From Mortierella alpina (taxonomy: Eukaryota > Mortierellomycota > Mortierellomycetes > Mortierellales > Mortierellaceae), in contig JANATF010000001.1 of NCBI GenBank assembly GCA_029449245.1, forward strand, positions 2,108,001-2,172,000: 64,000 nt of DNA, given 5' to 3'. Position 1 is the stretch's first letter, and each line of letters begins with the position of its first letter. The notes below the pieces were generated by a model. That model saw nothing but the letters and a program-made list of their open reading frames with translations. It had not been told where the DNA came from and ran no database searches. This document shows, one piece after another, positions 32,229 through 42,657 of the stretch. A program made the position numbers and the translations under genes.

Positions 32229-33372
32229 ATGGCATCTTTCCTCAAAGTCGCTCGTCCCGGACTTGTCCAGCCCTCGGTAACGTCCATGAGCAATTATGAA
32301 CAGGAACAGTGTGTCCTGCCGAGATCGGGGTCGTAGCAGCTTGCAGAGTGATTTCTGCCTCGGAGCTGCTTTTGATCTGTATCAGCTTGGTGGCCATTTT
32401 CTCATACTCGTTGCTCTTCTTCTGTATAATTAACCTCTGCAAACATCCCAATGGACGTTAAATACCCCCTCACACAGCTCGGTTGGAAGGCATTCGGTAC
32501 GTTGAACGTGATGGAGTCTCTTGACCCACAAAGCTTTGGAACAGGGGTGTTTTGTTTTATTACTTACTCACCAGACTTCTCTGACTCGATATCGTTACGT
32601 AGGTGCTTCCCACTTCTCTACTGTCACAGCCGTCCGCGCAGAGGCCGTTGAAGCACCGTCCACAGTAAAGACCTCAACAGTATCACCACCACCACCACCA
32701 CCGCAGCCTTTGATCGCACAGGAGCCCATCAGCCCCTTCCATACCCCACTCCAGGCATGGATTAGAGACTTTAAATCCAACGAACCCAAGGATCTGATCC
32801 AACTCCAGCGTAAAGTCTTTGGAGCACCGCTCCGAAAAGATATCCTCCATCGGGTCGTCGTCTGGCAGCGGGATGCAGAGCGTCAGGGAACACAGTCGAC
32901 CAAGGGACGCAGTGAAGTCAGTGGAACGACCCGTAAGGCCGCGCCCCAGAAGGGTCGAGGTGCAGCCCGTGTAGGCTCATTGCGCGCACCCCAGCGTCGG
33001 GGAGGTGGAATCGCCTTTGGACCCAAGCCCAGAGACCATTCGAGTGAGCTGCCACGCAAGGTTCAGGAGATGGGACTTCGCATTGCGCTGTCGACAAAGT
33101 TTGCTCAGGACCAATTGGTGATTGTAGACGATTTGACACTGGATTCGCACAAGACCAGGGAATTCGAGGCGATCAAGGATCGTCATGGCTGGGACTCTGT
33201 TCTTGTTGTAGCCAGCCAGGAGAACCAGAACTTGTGGAGGGCGACCAGGAACTTGCAGCAGGTGGATGTTGCTGTGATGCAGGAGGCTGATGTGTTGAGG
33301 TTGTTGAAGCGTCAGATGGTCGTCATGGACCGGCAATCGGTTCGGTACCTGGAGAAGAAGCTGAAGGTTTAA
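32229..33372 (+). CDS. Mitochondrial large-subunit ribosomal protein uL4
   Basis: Three exons, 32229-32276, 32478-32496 (only 19 nt) and 32603-33372; 278 residues. The microexon is required by phase: TCG|LGWKAF|G joins exon 1 (phase 0) to exon 3 (phase 1). The first ~40 residues are basic and Ser-rich without acidic residues (MASFLKVARPGLVQPS), as for a mitochondrial presequence, followed by a proline run. The uL4 core is clear: VFGAPLRKDILHRVVVWQRD, then KGRGAARVGSLRAPQRRGGG and FGPKPRDHS, the conserved loop that lines the peptide exit tunnel. It ends in the usual globular part (VIVDDLTLDSHKT). Size and motifs match fungal Yml6/MRPL4 proteins. Nuclear-encoded, acting in the mitoribosome. Confidence 0.92.
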
Positions 33373-33536
33373 CAGGAGCATTTAAAAAATGTGGGCATGA
33401 TTGTTTTTTTTTCTCCATTTGCGCTGAAAGGCAACAAGGAAAAACTGTCGACTAGACGGGACCAAAGGAGGTCAAAGGACATAGAGATTCATAACTGGCA
33501 TCCAATTTTTATTAAAACATATTACAAAACCGCCGA

Positions 33537-34283
33537 CTACAGGACAAATGGAATGTACCGCCAGCGCTGGCTGGCATATTGACGCCATTCGGAGCCAAAG
33601 TGCTGTGCCAGCATCTTTTCTTCACCATGGACCCTAAACGTCAGCAGGCCGTAGCACAGAAGTAGGCCACCAACCGTCAACACGGACCCGGGGATGGGGA
33701 TCAACATTAGAGGCTTGATGATATTTGTCCAGTACCCCTGGTATGCCATGGAATAGATGTAAGGGATCCCTGTGAGCATCAATGCAGTGTAGGATGGGTG
33801 TAACAGGAGCCGATAGGGCCCATCTTGAACCAGGCGGTGGTTTGGCCGGATGGTCAGGGAATACTGAGGTATATAATGAGACATTGAAAACAGAAGCGGT
33901 CAGAAATATACACGGAATCTCAAGGGTCTTCCTGATCGATGCTGTAAAGACTCAAGGCTACTCACAGTGAAGAACCGATTCAGGGTCCTAAAGGACCACA
34001 CGCGCAGAGCGTAGCCCAGCACTCCAGAAGCAGTTGTGGCGAGTTGCCAAGTCTTCAACTCTCCCGGAATAATCCCCCGTGACATACAGAGGATGTACGT
34101 TGCAGCGGCTACAACGGCGGCAGCCTGACCAACGTGAGGCATGAGATTGATCATGATGGTGGTGAAGAGGCCCTCGTCCTTGACCTTGTCCGCTTTCTCC
34201 TTGGTGGTCGAGGATGTCGGCGGGCGGATCGATAGGACGAGGGCAAGGGTGTGGATCGTAATGCAGGTGGCCTTTGCGAGCAT
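33537..34283 (-). CDS. Isoprenylcysteine carboxyl methyltransferase-like membrane protein
   Basis: Two exons, 34283-33966 and 33863-33537, phase 0 (TTCACT|GTGAGT, CTCAG|TATTCC); 214 residues. The N-terminus is hydrophobic (MLAKATCITIHTLALVLS). Several membrane segments lead to the C-terminal signature of the ICMT/PEMT fold: RPNHRLVQDGPYRLLLHPSY, then FRVHGEEKMLAQHFG and EWRQYASQRWRYIPF. This motif binds S-adenosylmethionine and the membrane substrate. It may methylate prenylated C-termini in the ER, but short proteins of this type in fungi are often orphan paralogues, so the substrate is inferred only. It converges with the uL4 gene across a 164-bp gap. Confidence 0.85.
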
Positions 34284-34751
34284 TTTTAGTTGCTGTCGTT
34301 GTTACTATTGATGTTGTTGCGGTGAGCGTTTGCGGGTTTGGGAGTGCGTTTACTTGCTGTCCTGAGTAATGAGCAGTGAATGTGGAATGGTGGTGGAGGC
34401 AGAATGAGTTCCCTGGAGCAGATGCAGAGTGTTCTTTTATTCTTGGGTGAGCTCCCCAGGCCCAACATAAGGTTTCCCTTCCGGGTGTGCTCAGCCGAGC
34501 CTTTAGGATTTTTCTCGCCCCACAGGCACTGTTGACAAAGTCCTCTCACGGGCAAAAAGCAAAGGCTCTAGGGGGCACGGCACATGAAAGTGCGATGCCC
34601 GGTCCGCACGCCAAGGGCAAGTGTTTCGTAGTCCTGCCTCGTGGGCGGCGTTTGTCTGTGCGCAATGCACCGTGTGCATATAGCCAGGTCGCCACATGGA
34701 TGGATGTATGTCGCACAGCACACTTCTTGCAATGGTGTCGATAACTTTTGT
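34284..34751. other. Intergenic region upstream of the ICMT-like gene
   Basis: Short repeats of GTTGTTACTATTGATGTTGTT type just upstream of the ATG; otherwise no feature seen. It also holds the 3' flank of the pirin gene. Confidence 0.35.
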
Positions 34752-36413
34752 TTACTGCTTCCGTTGGCTTCTCTTATTCTTGGCCCGTCCGTCCACATCA
34801 TCGGTCCATTCATCCGTCGCCTGCGTGTTCCGTTCATCCCGAGTGTTGGCCGCTTGCTTCTTGCCCTTCCCATGGTGCTGCCGATTCTTCTGTCGCCCTT
34901 TGTCGCCTTCAACGATTGCTACATCATCCTCTCCCCCTTGCCGGCGGCCCGAACCACCGGCCTTGTTTCCAATGGTTGAGAACCATCCTTTCGCTCTTTC
35001 GAATCCACGCTTCTTTTCTTCGTAATCCCGAAACGTCCTTTGCAACTCGTCCTTGGAGTTCAAGACAAAAGGTCCTTGACGAAAGACCGGTTCGCGACAA
35101 GGCTCACCTGCGATCAGAACCATATGCAACGGCTCGTCTTTCGTGACGATTTGGAAGTATGACTTTGGAGGCTGCATGGGTGATGCTGAAGTCGAAGTAG
35201 ATTCGGCCTCTGCCTGTTGATCTAACAGTGACTCTGGATCAGACTTTATCGAGGCAGAGACTTCGTTGTCGGCACTCCGTTGTGGCCTCGAGGCGGGTGC
35301 AGATAGAACGAGCATCTGCTGCGGTAAGCCTTGGATGCCTTCCTTCCCGAAATAACCTCGCCCCTGCAGAACATAGACAAATCCTTCAAATGACTCTGGG
35401 ATGGACTCTGTCAACGACTGGTGGTTCTTCATCTTGATTTCCACGTACTTAGTCGGAGTTCTCGTGTAGACCTTGCTCTTGACACCGTGAGATTCTCCTG
35501 CAATGACTCTGACCTCAATAGGGTCCACGGTCTGTGCTGAGCTCCCATGTATTCTCGTCCTCGCTTCGGAGGCTTGCGGTGTTTGTTCACCTGTCGTCTG
35601 TGAAGAGAGGGCTTCTACATTGGAGGCCAGATCCTCGCCCGTGGTCTTTCCCATTGTAGAGCCACTGCCCGACCACCGCGGGATGTGTTTGAGTTCCTGA
35701 TACTGCGGCTTACAAAACTTGTGTGCCTTTGGGAGGTTCACCCACAACTGTAATCCCCAGATTTCCCTCGACTCTTTCTTGCTCCTGGACTTTTCATGGG
35801 ATTTGGATCCTTTGCCTTGGCCACTGCGATCCGCTGACGGTCCCTCCTTCCCTTGATTCGACCGCGTGTCCTCCGTGGTGTCCTGGTCCTGGTCCTTGTT
35901 TACCACCACCGGATCATCCTCCAAGAACAAGGGCATCTCTGCGTGAACGATCCCGCGTCCGGCCGTCATCCACTGAACGTCTCCAGGTCCGATGGTTCCT
36001 TTATGACCTGCGAAATCCTCGTGCTGGAAGTGTCCTTTGAGCATGAGGGTCACAGTCTCGAAGCCGCGGTGCGGGTGATCAGGAAATCCACCCGAGATGG
36101 CGTTCTTTGATGTCCCTGGGGACATGCGGAACTCGTCAAAGGTGAGGAACGGGTCTAGAGACTCGAGATCGTCGGTGCCAATGGAGCGATGGACCATGGT
36201 GTTGACACCCTCTGCGACGCCCTACCGCGGGAGAGAGAGAGATAGAGAGAGAGAGAAAGTGTGCATTTTTTTCTCTTGTCAGCGCCAAGGCGGTAGTGTG
36301 CTTCTGTGAACAGGACGGCACTGACCGGAGCATGTGTGGAGAGGCCTTACCCGAGCGGGGACGACTTTTCTGATGGACCTCTGGAGAGGCTCTTGAGGAA
36401 TGGAATCTGGCAT
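34752..36413 (-). CDS. Pirin-family cupin protein
   Basis: Two exons, 36413-36351 (21 codons) and 36221-34752, phase 0; 510 residues against about 290-300 for most pirins. Exon 1 (MPDSIPQEPLQRSIRKVVPAR) and the join to GVAEGVNTMVHRSIGTDDLE match the family start. The N-terminal cupin has the metal ligands (FPDHPHRGFETVT, GDVQWMTAGRGIVHAEM). The C-terminal cupin follows (YVEIKMKNHQSL, VYVLQGRGYFG, PVFRQGPFV). The extra length comes from three low-complexity insertions, acidic/basic between strands of the first cupin and a highly charged C-tail (RQKNRQHHGKGKKQ), which suggests disorder. Pirins bind iron and act as redox sensors or quercetinases; the role here is inferred. Confidence 0.92.
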
Positions 36414-36595
36414 GTGCGGTTGAATGGTATATTCATGGAATGTATCAGAGTAATATATGTAGACTGTATATATGTACGTGCAGATCAATTTGTCAGAAAT
36501 AGGAATGCGCCACTCGAGATATGCTTTTATTTGTAAGGGTGGTATTGGTATGTGATGATGCAGCACTTGTCAGACATAGGTGGGAGGAGCCGTGT

Positions 36596-38820
36596 TTACA
36601 GCTCCGCAAGGAACTTTCCGTAGACACGGAGTCCGTTCTCGATGATCTGCTTCTCGCCCTGCACGCAGACGCCGCCGTAGAACAAGGGTCCCGACAGGTT
36701 GGCCTTCATCAACGCAGCAAGATCCTCCTCCGCCGTGGTCTTGTCCGAGACTCCAAATGCATCCGCACGCAGGCGAATCACCTGCAGCGTGGTCTCGAGC
36801 ACCTGCTTGCGGATCTTGCGGCCAGTCTCATCCAGGGGCTTGAGCTGCGGCTTCTCCTCTTCATCATCCGAGTCTGCCTCTGCAATCTCATCAGCAAAGT
36901 CCTCCTCCAGAGCGCGGCGCAGGAAGATGTCGTTGAAGTACTCGGTGGCGACCTCCATGTCATCCTTGACCTTGACAAACTGCTCGCCCTCCATGAACAG
37001 AACGTTGAGCAGCATGAGCATGCGGTCATCGACGGTGCCGTCGTGCATCATGTACATGATGTCACGGGGGAAGTCCTCCTTCTCAATATCCTCGGCCTCA
37101 TCCTCCTCGGTCTTCTCGTGCTTGTGCTCGTGGCCGTGCTCGTGGTCATGACCGTGCTCGCCCGAGCAGCAGCTGTCCTCGTCATCCTCGTCATCCTCGC
37201 CAATGAACTGATCCTCAGTCTGTAGGAACCACTGGACACGCTGCTCAACCAAGGCTGCATCGCCCAAGATACCCTCGGCAGCCTTCTTGATCATCTCCAG
37301 CTGGACGGTCACAGTGTCGTTCTCGTTGTTGATCTCGGCAAATCCGTACTTGGACAAGAAGATCTTGTTGGGGAAGGGGCCATAATGACGGGTGATCTCC
37401 TCGCCCTTCTTGACGTCGTCGTCAAGAATGATATCACATGTATCGTTGATCTCCTCGTCCTCCCAGTCCTCATCGTTCTCGTCATCGGTCTCGATGTCCT
37501 CCTCGTCGCCATCCTCAGTCTTCTTGGAAGCGCGCTTCTTCTGGGCACTGGCAGCTTCCTCAGCGGCGAGGTCGGGAATTTCCTCATCATCGTCGTCCGA
37601 GTCCTCATCATCCTCGTCCAAGTGCTCGCAGGTGATGGCTCCGCAAATATCGCAGACATCCTCATGGGTCAAGTAATCAGAGTTGGGCTCCGAGTTGTGG
37701 TTGACGCTAAATTTTTAAGATTTTTTTGGGTTCAGCCGTGGTCAGCGAAGTGAGCATCTTTTTCTTCAGGCAGCCATAAACATTCCCAAGGGTGAAGGTA
37801 AATGATAAACTTACAAGTCAGCAAAGGGAACAAGGGCAGAGACGTGGTAGTTGTCAACATCCATGGCGCGAGAAGAAACCTGGGCGGTCATGGCCTTAAA
37901 GTCTTCAAAGGAGAAGAACTGGGCCTTGACGTCAGCGGTGAAGGTTTCGGGATGCTTCTCAAGGAAGGGGACGACAATGTTGTCATAGTCCTCACGCATG
38001 TCCTTCTAAAATACCATGATGCGAGGAGATGTCAGTCAGCTACGCACTGGCTAGGAGCATTCAAGCGGCAGCTGGAGGCGTCATGGCGCGTCATGGCGCG
38101 TCATAGGTGGAGCTGCTGCTGCTTTTCCGTGTACCCCTCACGTCATTTGGTAGCGCACCCTTCTCCGCCACACCATGTAAACAAACACCCATGAAAGTAA
38201 ACAAAGAGCGAGTTTTGTTGAAAGCCAAAAGAGAGAGAGAGAGACAGAGAAATCAGACTTACAAGATCCGTCTCGATATCGCCATGGACCTCGGACATCT
38301 TCATGAGCTCACGAGACTCGGCCGACAAGTCGCTGGCCATGAGAGGACGACGGTTGTTCAGGAGGTTGAGGTAGGCGGACCAAACGGACTCGCTGCCTCG
38401 GGAGAGCTCGTACATGCAGGCCACGGTCAGGCCAACATAGCCCTCAATATCCTCGTCCTCGAGCAGGTTGGCGATACCGGTGGAGACAACGGACAAGACA
38501 ACGGACTTGGGGACCTGGATGGCTATTGTTTGGGTTAGTGCTCAGTATTGTTTGAGACGGTATCCGACGTGACACTGTGTCTCTTGATAGAGAGCACCCA
38601 TGCCACTGTCGTCAGGCATGGATCCAGTTCTGCTGGAGGTGCAAGGACACGGCGGAGTAGAGTGTCTCGCTGGCTTACCTTCAAAGCCGGCTTCGAGGTT
38701 CTTCTTGGCGTAGATGCCGAGGCCGTGCTTGCCCTCGCGAATCTCGATGGCATCCTTGTCCCACAGGATCTCATTTTCCTCAGCCCATGCAAGGAAGGCG
38801 GTCAGATCTTGGGAAGACAT
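36596..38820 (-). CDS. SET-domain protein lysine methyltransferase (RKM/SETD6-like)
   Basis: Four exons, 38820-38679, 38522-38263, 38005-37815 and 37706-36596, phases 1, 0, 2; 567 residues. The N-terminus matches Rubisco-LSMT/SETD-type proteins (FLAWAEENEILWDKDAIEIR, GLGIYAKKNLEAGFEAIQVP). The SET catalytic signature PFADFVNHNSEPNS is restored exactly by the last splice, and the downstream SET part (HYGPFPNKIFLSKYGFAE) follows. Long acidic insertions (EDDEDSDDDDEE, DEEDIETDDENDED) and a His-rich stretch (GEHGHDHEHGHEHKHEK) are unusual and may bind metal or basic proteins. Known relatives methylate ribosomal proteins or NF-kB-like targets; the substrate here is not evident. Confidence 0.9.
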
Positions 38821-39435
38821 TGATTCGATTCAAAGGGGGGTGAGAAAGGATGGGAGATGGGTGAGAGAAAGAAGGAGGTGCAGAGCAGAGAGAACAAGAA
38901 GAAGAAGGAGAGAAGAATAGTAGAGGCGAGGACTGAAAACCAAAAAAAAAAAAAAAAAAAATAACAAACACAAGGATTGGGAGCCTTTTGTCCCAACGGC
39001 CTTTCAGCAGCACACTGCAACTGTGCGTTCGTTCTTTTTGTTTTCTTATCACCACCCAAAACAACGACAGGGGCCTGACCATGCGACGGTCGCAGAGGCC
39101 TGTCTGCCCTGTCTGTCTGCGAACCTTGACAGACCAGGCTCTCTTGACTTCCAAGGTCCGACCTGTTCGCACCTCTCGCCTTTGCTTACCCCCTCCGGAG
39201 CACCAGGGTTCTGGGCACTGTCTGCACGTCCTCACACTCCCCATCTCCAGCCAGCACTCGCGCACCTTTCTCGCCCTGGCGTTGCGGAGGTTGAACGCCA
39301 TGACGCGGCATGTTTGTTGCTTCTCGATATTCTCAATGTAGCAATGTAACATAGTTCAAGGCGCTGGGCTGCCTTTTATTATCATGTTGAATGTCGAAGA
39401 GCACGTCTCCAAAATGCAGCGTACAAAAATGCCGA
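38821..39435. other. Intergenic region between the SET and SRP68 genes
   Basis: Holds the SET gene promoter on the minus strand and the SRP68 3' flank. A run of about 19 A lies near 38943-38961 within purine-rich sequence. No supported gene. Confidence 0.35.
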
Positions 39436-41950
39436 TCACTTCCGGCCCCAGATGGATCCAAACCATCCTCCTGCCGCACTGTCGTTCTGCTGCTTTGGAC
39501 GTCCAGATCTCTCTGCAAGGGCATCGTGGTTATAATCCATGTGGTTGAATGCAATATCAAAAAACAGCGGCTTTGCTGGAATGGGCTGGAGTGCTGGAGG
39601 AAAGTCAACCAAGTGAGGCACTGTTGGGTTGGCTTTGGAGGTGATTGATGTGGGGTACGTATCCAAGCGCTTGATCAGTGCAGGCTAGAGTTGTCGTAGG
39701 ATTTAGAGCATGCACCCTTGTCAATACGCGATAGCTTCAGCAAAGTCACTCATCATCCGTTATAGCATAGCGTCCTCGAGAAATCTTACCTCATCCAGCG
39801 ACTTCTCATCCAAACTCATGGCCGTGATTCTCTCTTCGATCGAGTCTTCGCCATTCTCCAGATACCACGCTGCATGGACCTGACACTTTCGGCCACGGAT
39901 CTTGCCCTCCATCTCCTGCAGTTCTTTCTCGGTTACATTAAACGAGTCCACGTCGCTTTCGGATCCCGCTGATCTGGCAAGACCGCCCCGGATCTGAGTC
40001 GCGTATGCCTGTGCACGATCAAAGAGGGCAATAGCCTCGACGTGGCGCGAAAGCTTCGAGTATGCAGTGGCGGTAAAGAAGCATCTCCAACCCTTATAGT
40101 ACAGCACTTTGTTCTCTACCTCCGCAGACAGTTTCACATCTGCAGCCACACCCGGCAGTTCTTGAATAGCAGCCAAGTTCTATTATTCAGTGAATGGCAT
40201 AGAAGGCAAACGTTAAAAGGGGGACATGTATTGTGATTGTCAATAATTCAAGGGATGAGTTTGACGGCAGCGACTGATTTGTGTGATCCAAGGGCTGTAC
40301 CTGTACAACATTGTCGTAAGCCTTCACGAGGTTCTGATACTGAACATCCTCGTTCCTGTCAGTCGTTGCTTGGTCTCCTTCCAGCTTGTCGTAAATATCG
40401 CGGGCGAGAAGCAGGTTGCGATCGATTGCGTGGCGGAGATAAGAATAGCTGATAAAGGTCGCGATCATGTTCAAGTCTGCAGTGTTTTGTTCCGACTTTG
40501 ACGATTTGACCTTGGCGGCTGCAATCTGTCGATATGAAAATGTAAAAAAGGTGTTATGAAAAAAGTTGCAACCTCTACACAAATATCTGGATCTGAGCCG
40601 CAGGCAAGATTGATCATGATAAAGGTTCCATTTCGACTTACAGCATCTTCCTTGAGCGCCTTTTTGACGTGTTTCTCTGCTTCTGTGTACGCCTGCAGAA
40701 CCTTGTCAAAGTGCTCCATCCGGGCCTCTGATGTCGAGGACTCCAAGTTGTTGATCTCGGCAGCGGTCTCTTGGGCAGCAAGGATGGCGGTAGCCAGCTT
40801 GGCATTCTTCAAGGGCAGAGTCTTTGATCTCCAGTGGATCGACTCGACATCCTGGGCCTTCTCCTGACGTGTTTGCGAGATCAGACTTTCGATTTCGCGC
40901 ATCAGGACATCCGATCCAGATCCTTTGTTGGCTGCAGACATCTTGACGAGCTCCTCCACATTAACTACACCGTCCTTGGCCAAACGAAGACGATATCCAC
41001 AGAAGCGAATGTTGGGATCGATTTCGTCCATGGCTGCATGGCACAAGGCCTCCTGGTGCGAAGTTCCCGCAAGCGAGAGTTTATCGTAAATGGCACTGGA
41101 GAATGAAAATGAACGATTGGTAAGTGTATTTTTTTCCTCTGCGCAAAAACAGGCATCTCAAAGAGACCTTTTCAAGTGCAAAACCAGGCAGCTGTTGCGG
41201 TGTCTCGACCTGTCTCTACGTACCGGGCAGCCGAAAACTTTTCCAGTGCTCCCTGCCAATGTTGAGCCTCAAATAGAACATAGGCAGACATCAATGCTGC
41301 GTAGGCCTGTGCATCCAATGCTGAGCGAACGTCGACCTTTCCGAATTTTGTCGAACAGAGACTCTCCAGATGCTCGGCTGTCTTGGCGGCCTTTTTCAGC
41401 CTGTTCATGTAATGGCTCTGCTTGCGGGTGTCGTCCAGTGCCACAGACAGGGCCTTGATCTCCATAGCATATCCCCACGCACGCTCGGCTTGAAAGAGCA
41501 GCAAGTGCAGGTGTCTAAGAAGGGTTGTTGGTGCGGAGTCCATGTGTTAGAGGTCTGTAAAGTGTTACTCTTCCATACTTTTAGCAACGCCAGATTGTAG
41601 AGACGAGGATGTACTTTTCGTCCGTGATGGTTTCGGCAGTGATGGGACGCGCGATGAAAGACTTGTCCTTGCCATGGGTGAATCCAAGGGCCTTTCGGAT
41701 CCGATGCAGCCTCTGGGTGCAGTGGTGCCTGTAGCGGCCGTATTCCTGACGACGAAGACCGTATGCGTTTCTGGCCTCGTTGGTCAGGGACAGGACTATG
41801 GGTGGATCAGAAATGTACGAGTGTGAGAACGAGCGAGTGATCGAGATGAGAATGATTGGCTATGCGCGCTGGCTGCGTCTGGTGGCCGATGGACATACTG
41901 TCGAGAGCAAAGGGCCCCTTGCCGGTAAGGGCGGGTTGATCCAGCTCCAT
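39436..41950 (-). CDS. SRP68: Signal recognition particle subunit SRP68
   Basis: Seven exons: 41950-41899, 41795-41615, 41514-41224, 41095-40642, 40525-40301, 40179-39790, 39684-39436; 613 residues, all phases closing. The N-terminal RNA-binding region is typical (NEARNAYGLRRQEYGRYRHH, TQRLHRIRKALGF, LLLFQAERAWGYAME). The middle is a helical repeat region (FCGYRLRLA, SLISQTRQEKAQ). The C-terminus carries the conserved SRP68 end (PIPAKPLFFDIAFNHMDY and GGWFGSIWGRK) that binds SRP72. The protein binds 7S RNA and helps co-translational targeting to the ER. It is divergently arranged with the V-ATPase subunit a gene, with about 700 bp between the ATGs. Confidence 0.93.
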
Positions 41951-42657
41951 GGTGTGTTTGGCGAGTTGAGAGTGAGAGAGTGAGAGAGTGAGAGAGTGAG
42001 AGAGAGCGGGTCGGTGGGCGAATGAGCGATGAGTGTGCGGATGAAGCAAATACGCCACACAGCGACAGCAGCGACAGCGGATGCGACAGCCCGATTTTGA
42101 TTGGCTGGCATTACGGTTTTGTTCTGGTGCAAGTGTGCACTTTCGCTCCTGGTGTGTGCTTTTTCTTCCACCTGTTCTTCCTGTCCATCCCGCCCCTCTC
42201 AGCCTTGGAGCATCTGCCCCCAACACGCATCATCATCTCCCCTCCGTCCTCTCCTCATTGGCCCCCCCCCCCATCCGCGAGTCCCTCCACCATTCAGCGC
42301 ATCGTCAGCATCTTCAAGCCCGCAGGCGGCGACTATGTCCCCTTGGAGTCGATCCAGCGCGCCAGCAGCAGCAGCCAGCACCAGGTAGAAGCACTCGCCA
42401 CCTCCACCTCATCCGCCGCCGCCAATGGTGCCGCCTCTCCAGGTCGACTAACCAGCCGTCTGCGGGCCACTGCCGCCATCGCCAGAGGCGACAGCGACAG
42501 CGACAACACCGCCAACCCCTTCAGCGACGCCTATGCATCCGACCTTGGCGCAGACTCCCCGCCATCGCACAGAGGCGCCCACTCCGACCCGTTTCAACAG
42601 CAAGAGGCCATGCGTGGCCTGTACAGAAGCACCAGTGGCACAAGAGCCAGAGGCAGC
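41951..42657. other. Divergent promoter region of SRP68 and V-ATPase a
   Basis: GAGAGTGA repeats occupy about 41968-42006. The plus strand is open in the V-ATPase frame from 42022 to the chosen start without a stop, including Ser/Ala-rich codons, so an N-terminal extension is possible though it would leave only 71 bp between the two genes. Confidence 0.4.
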
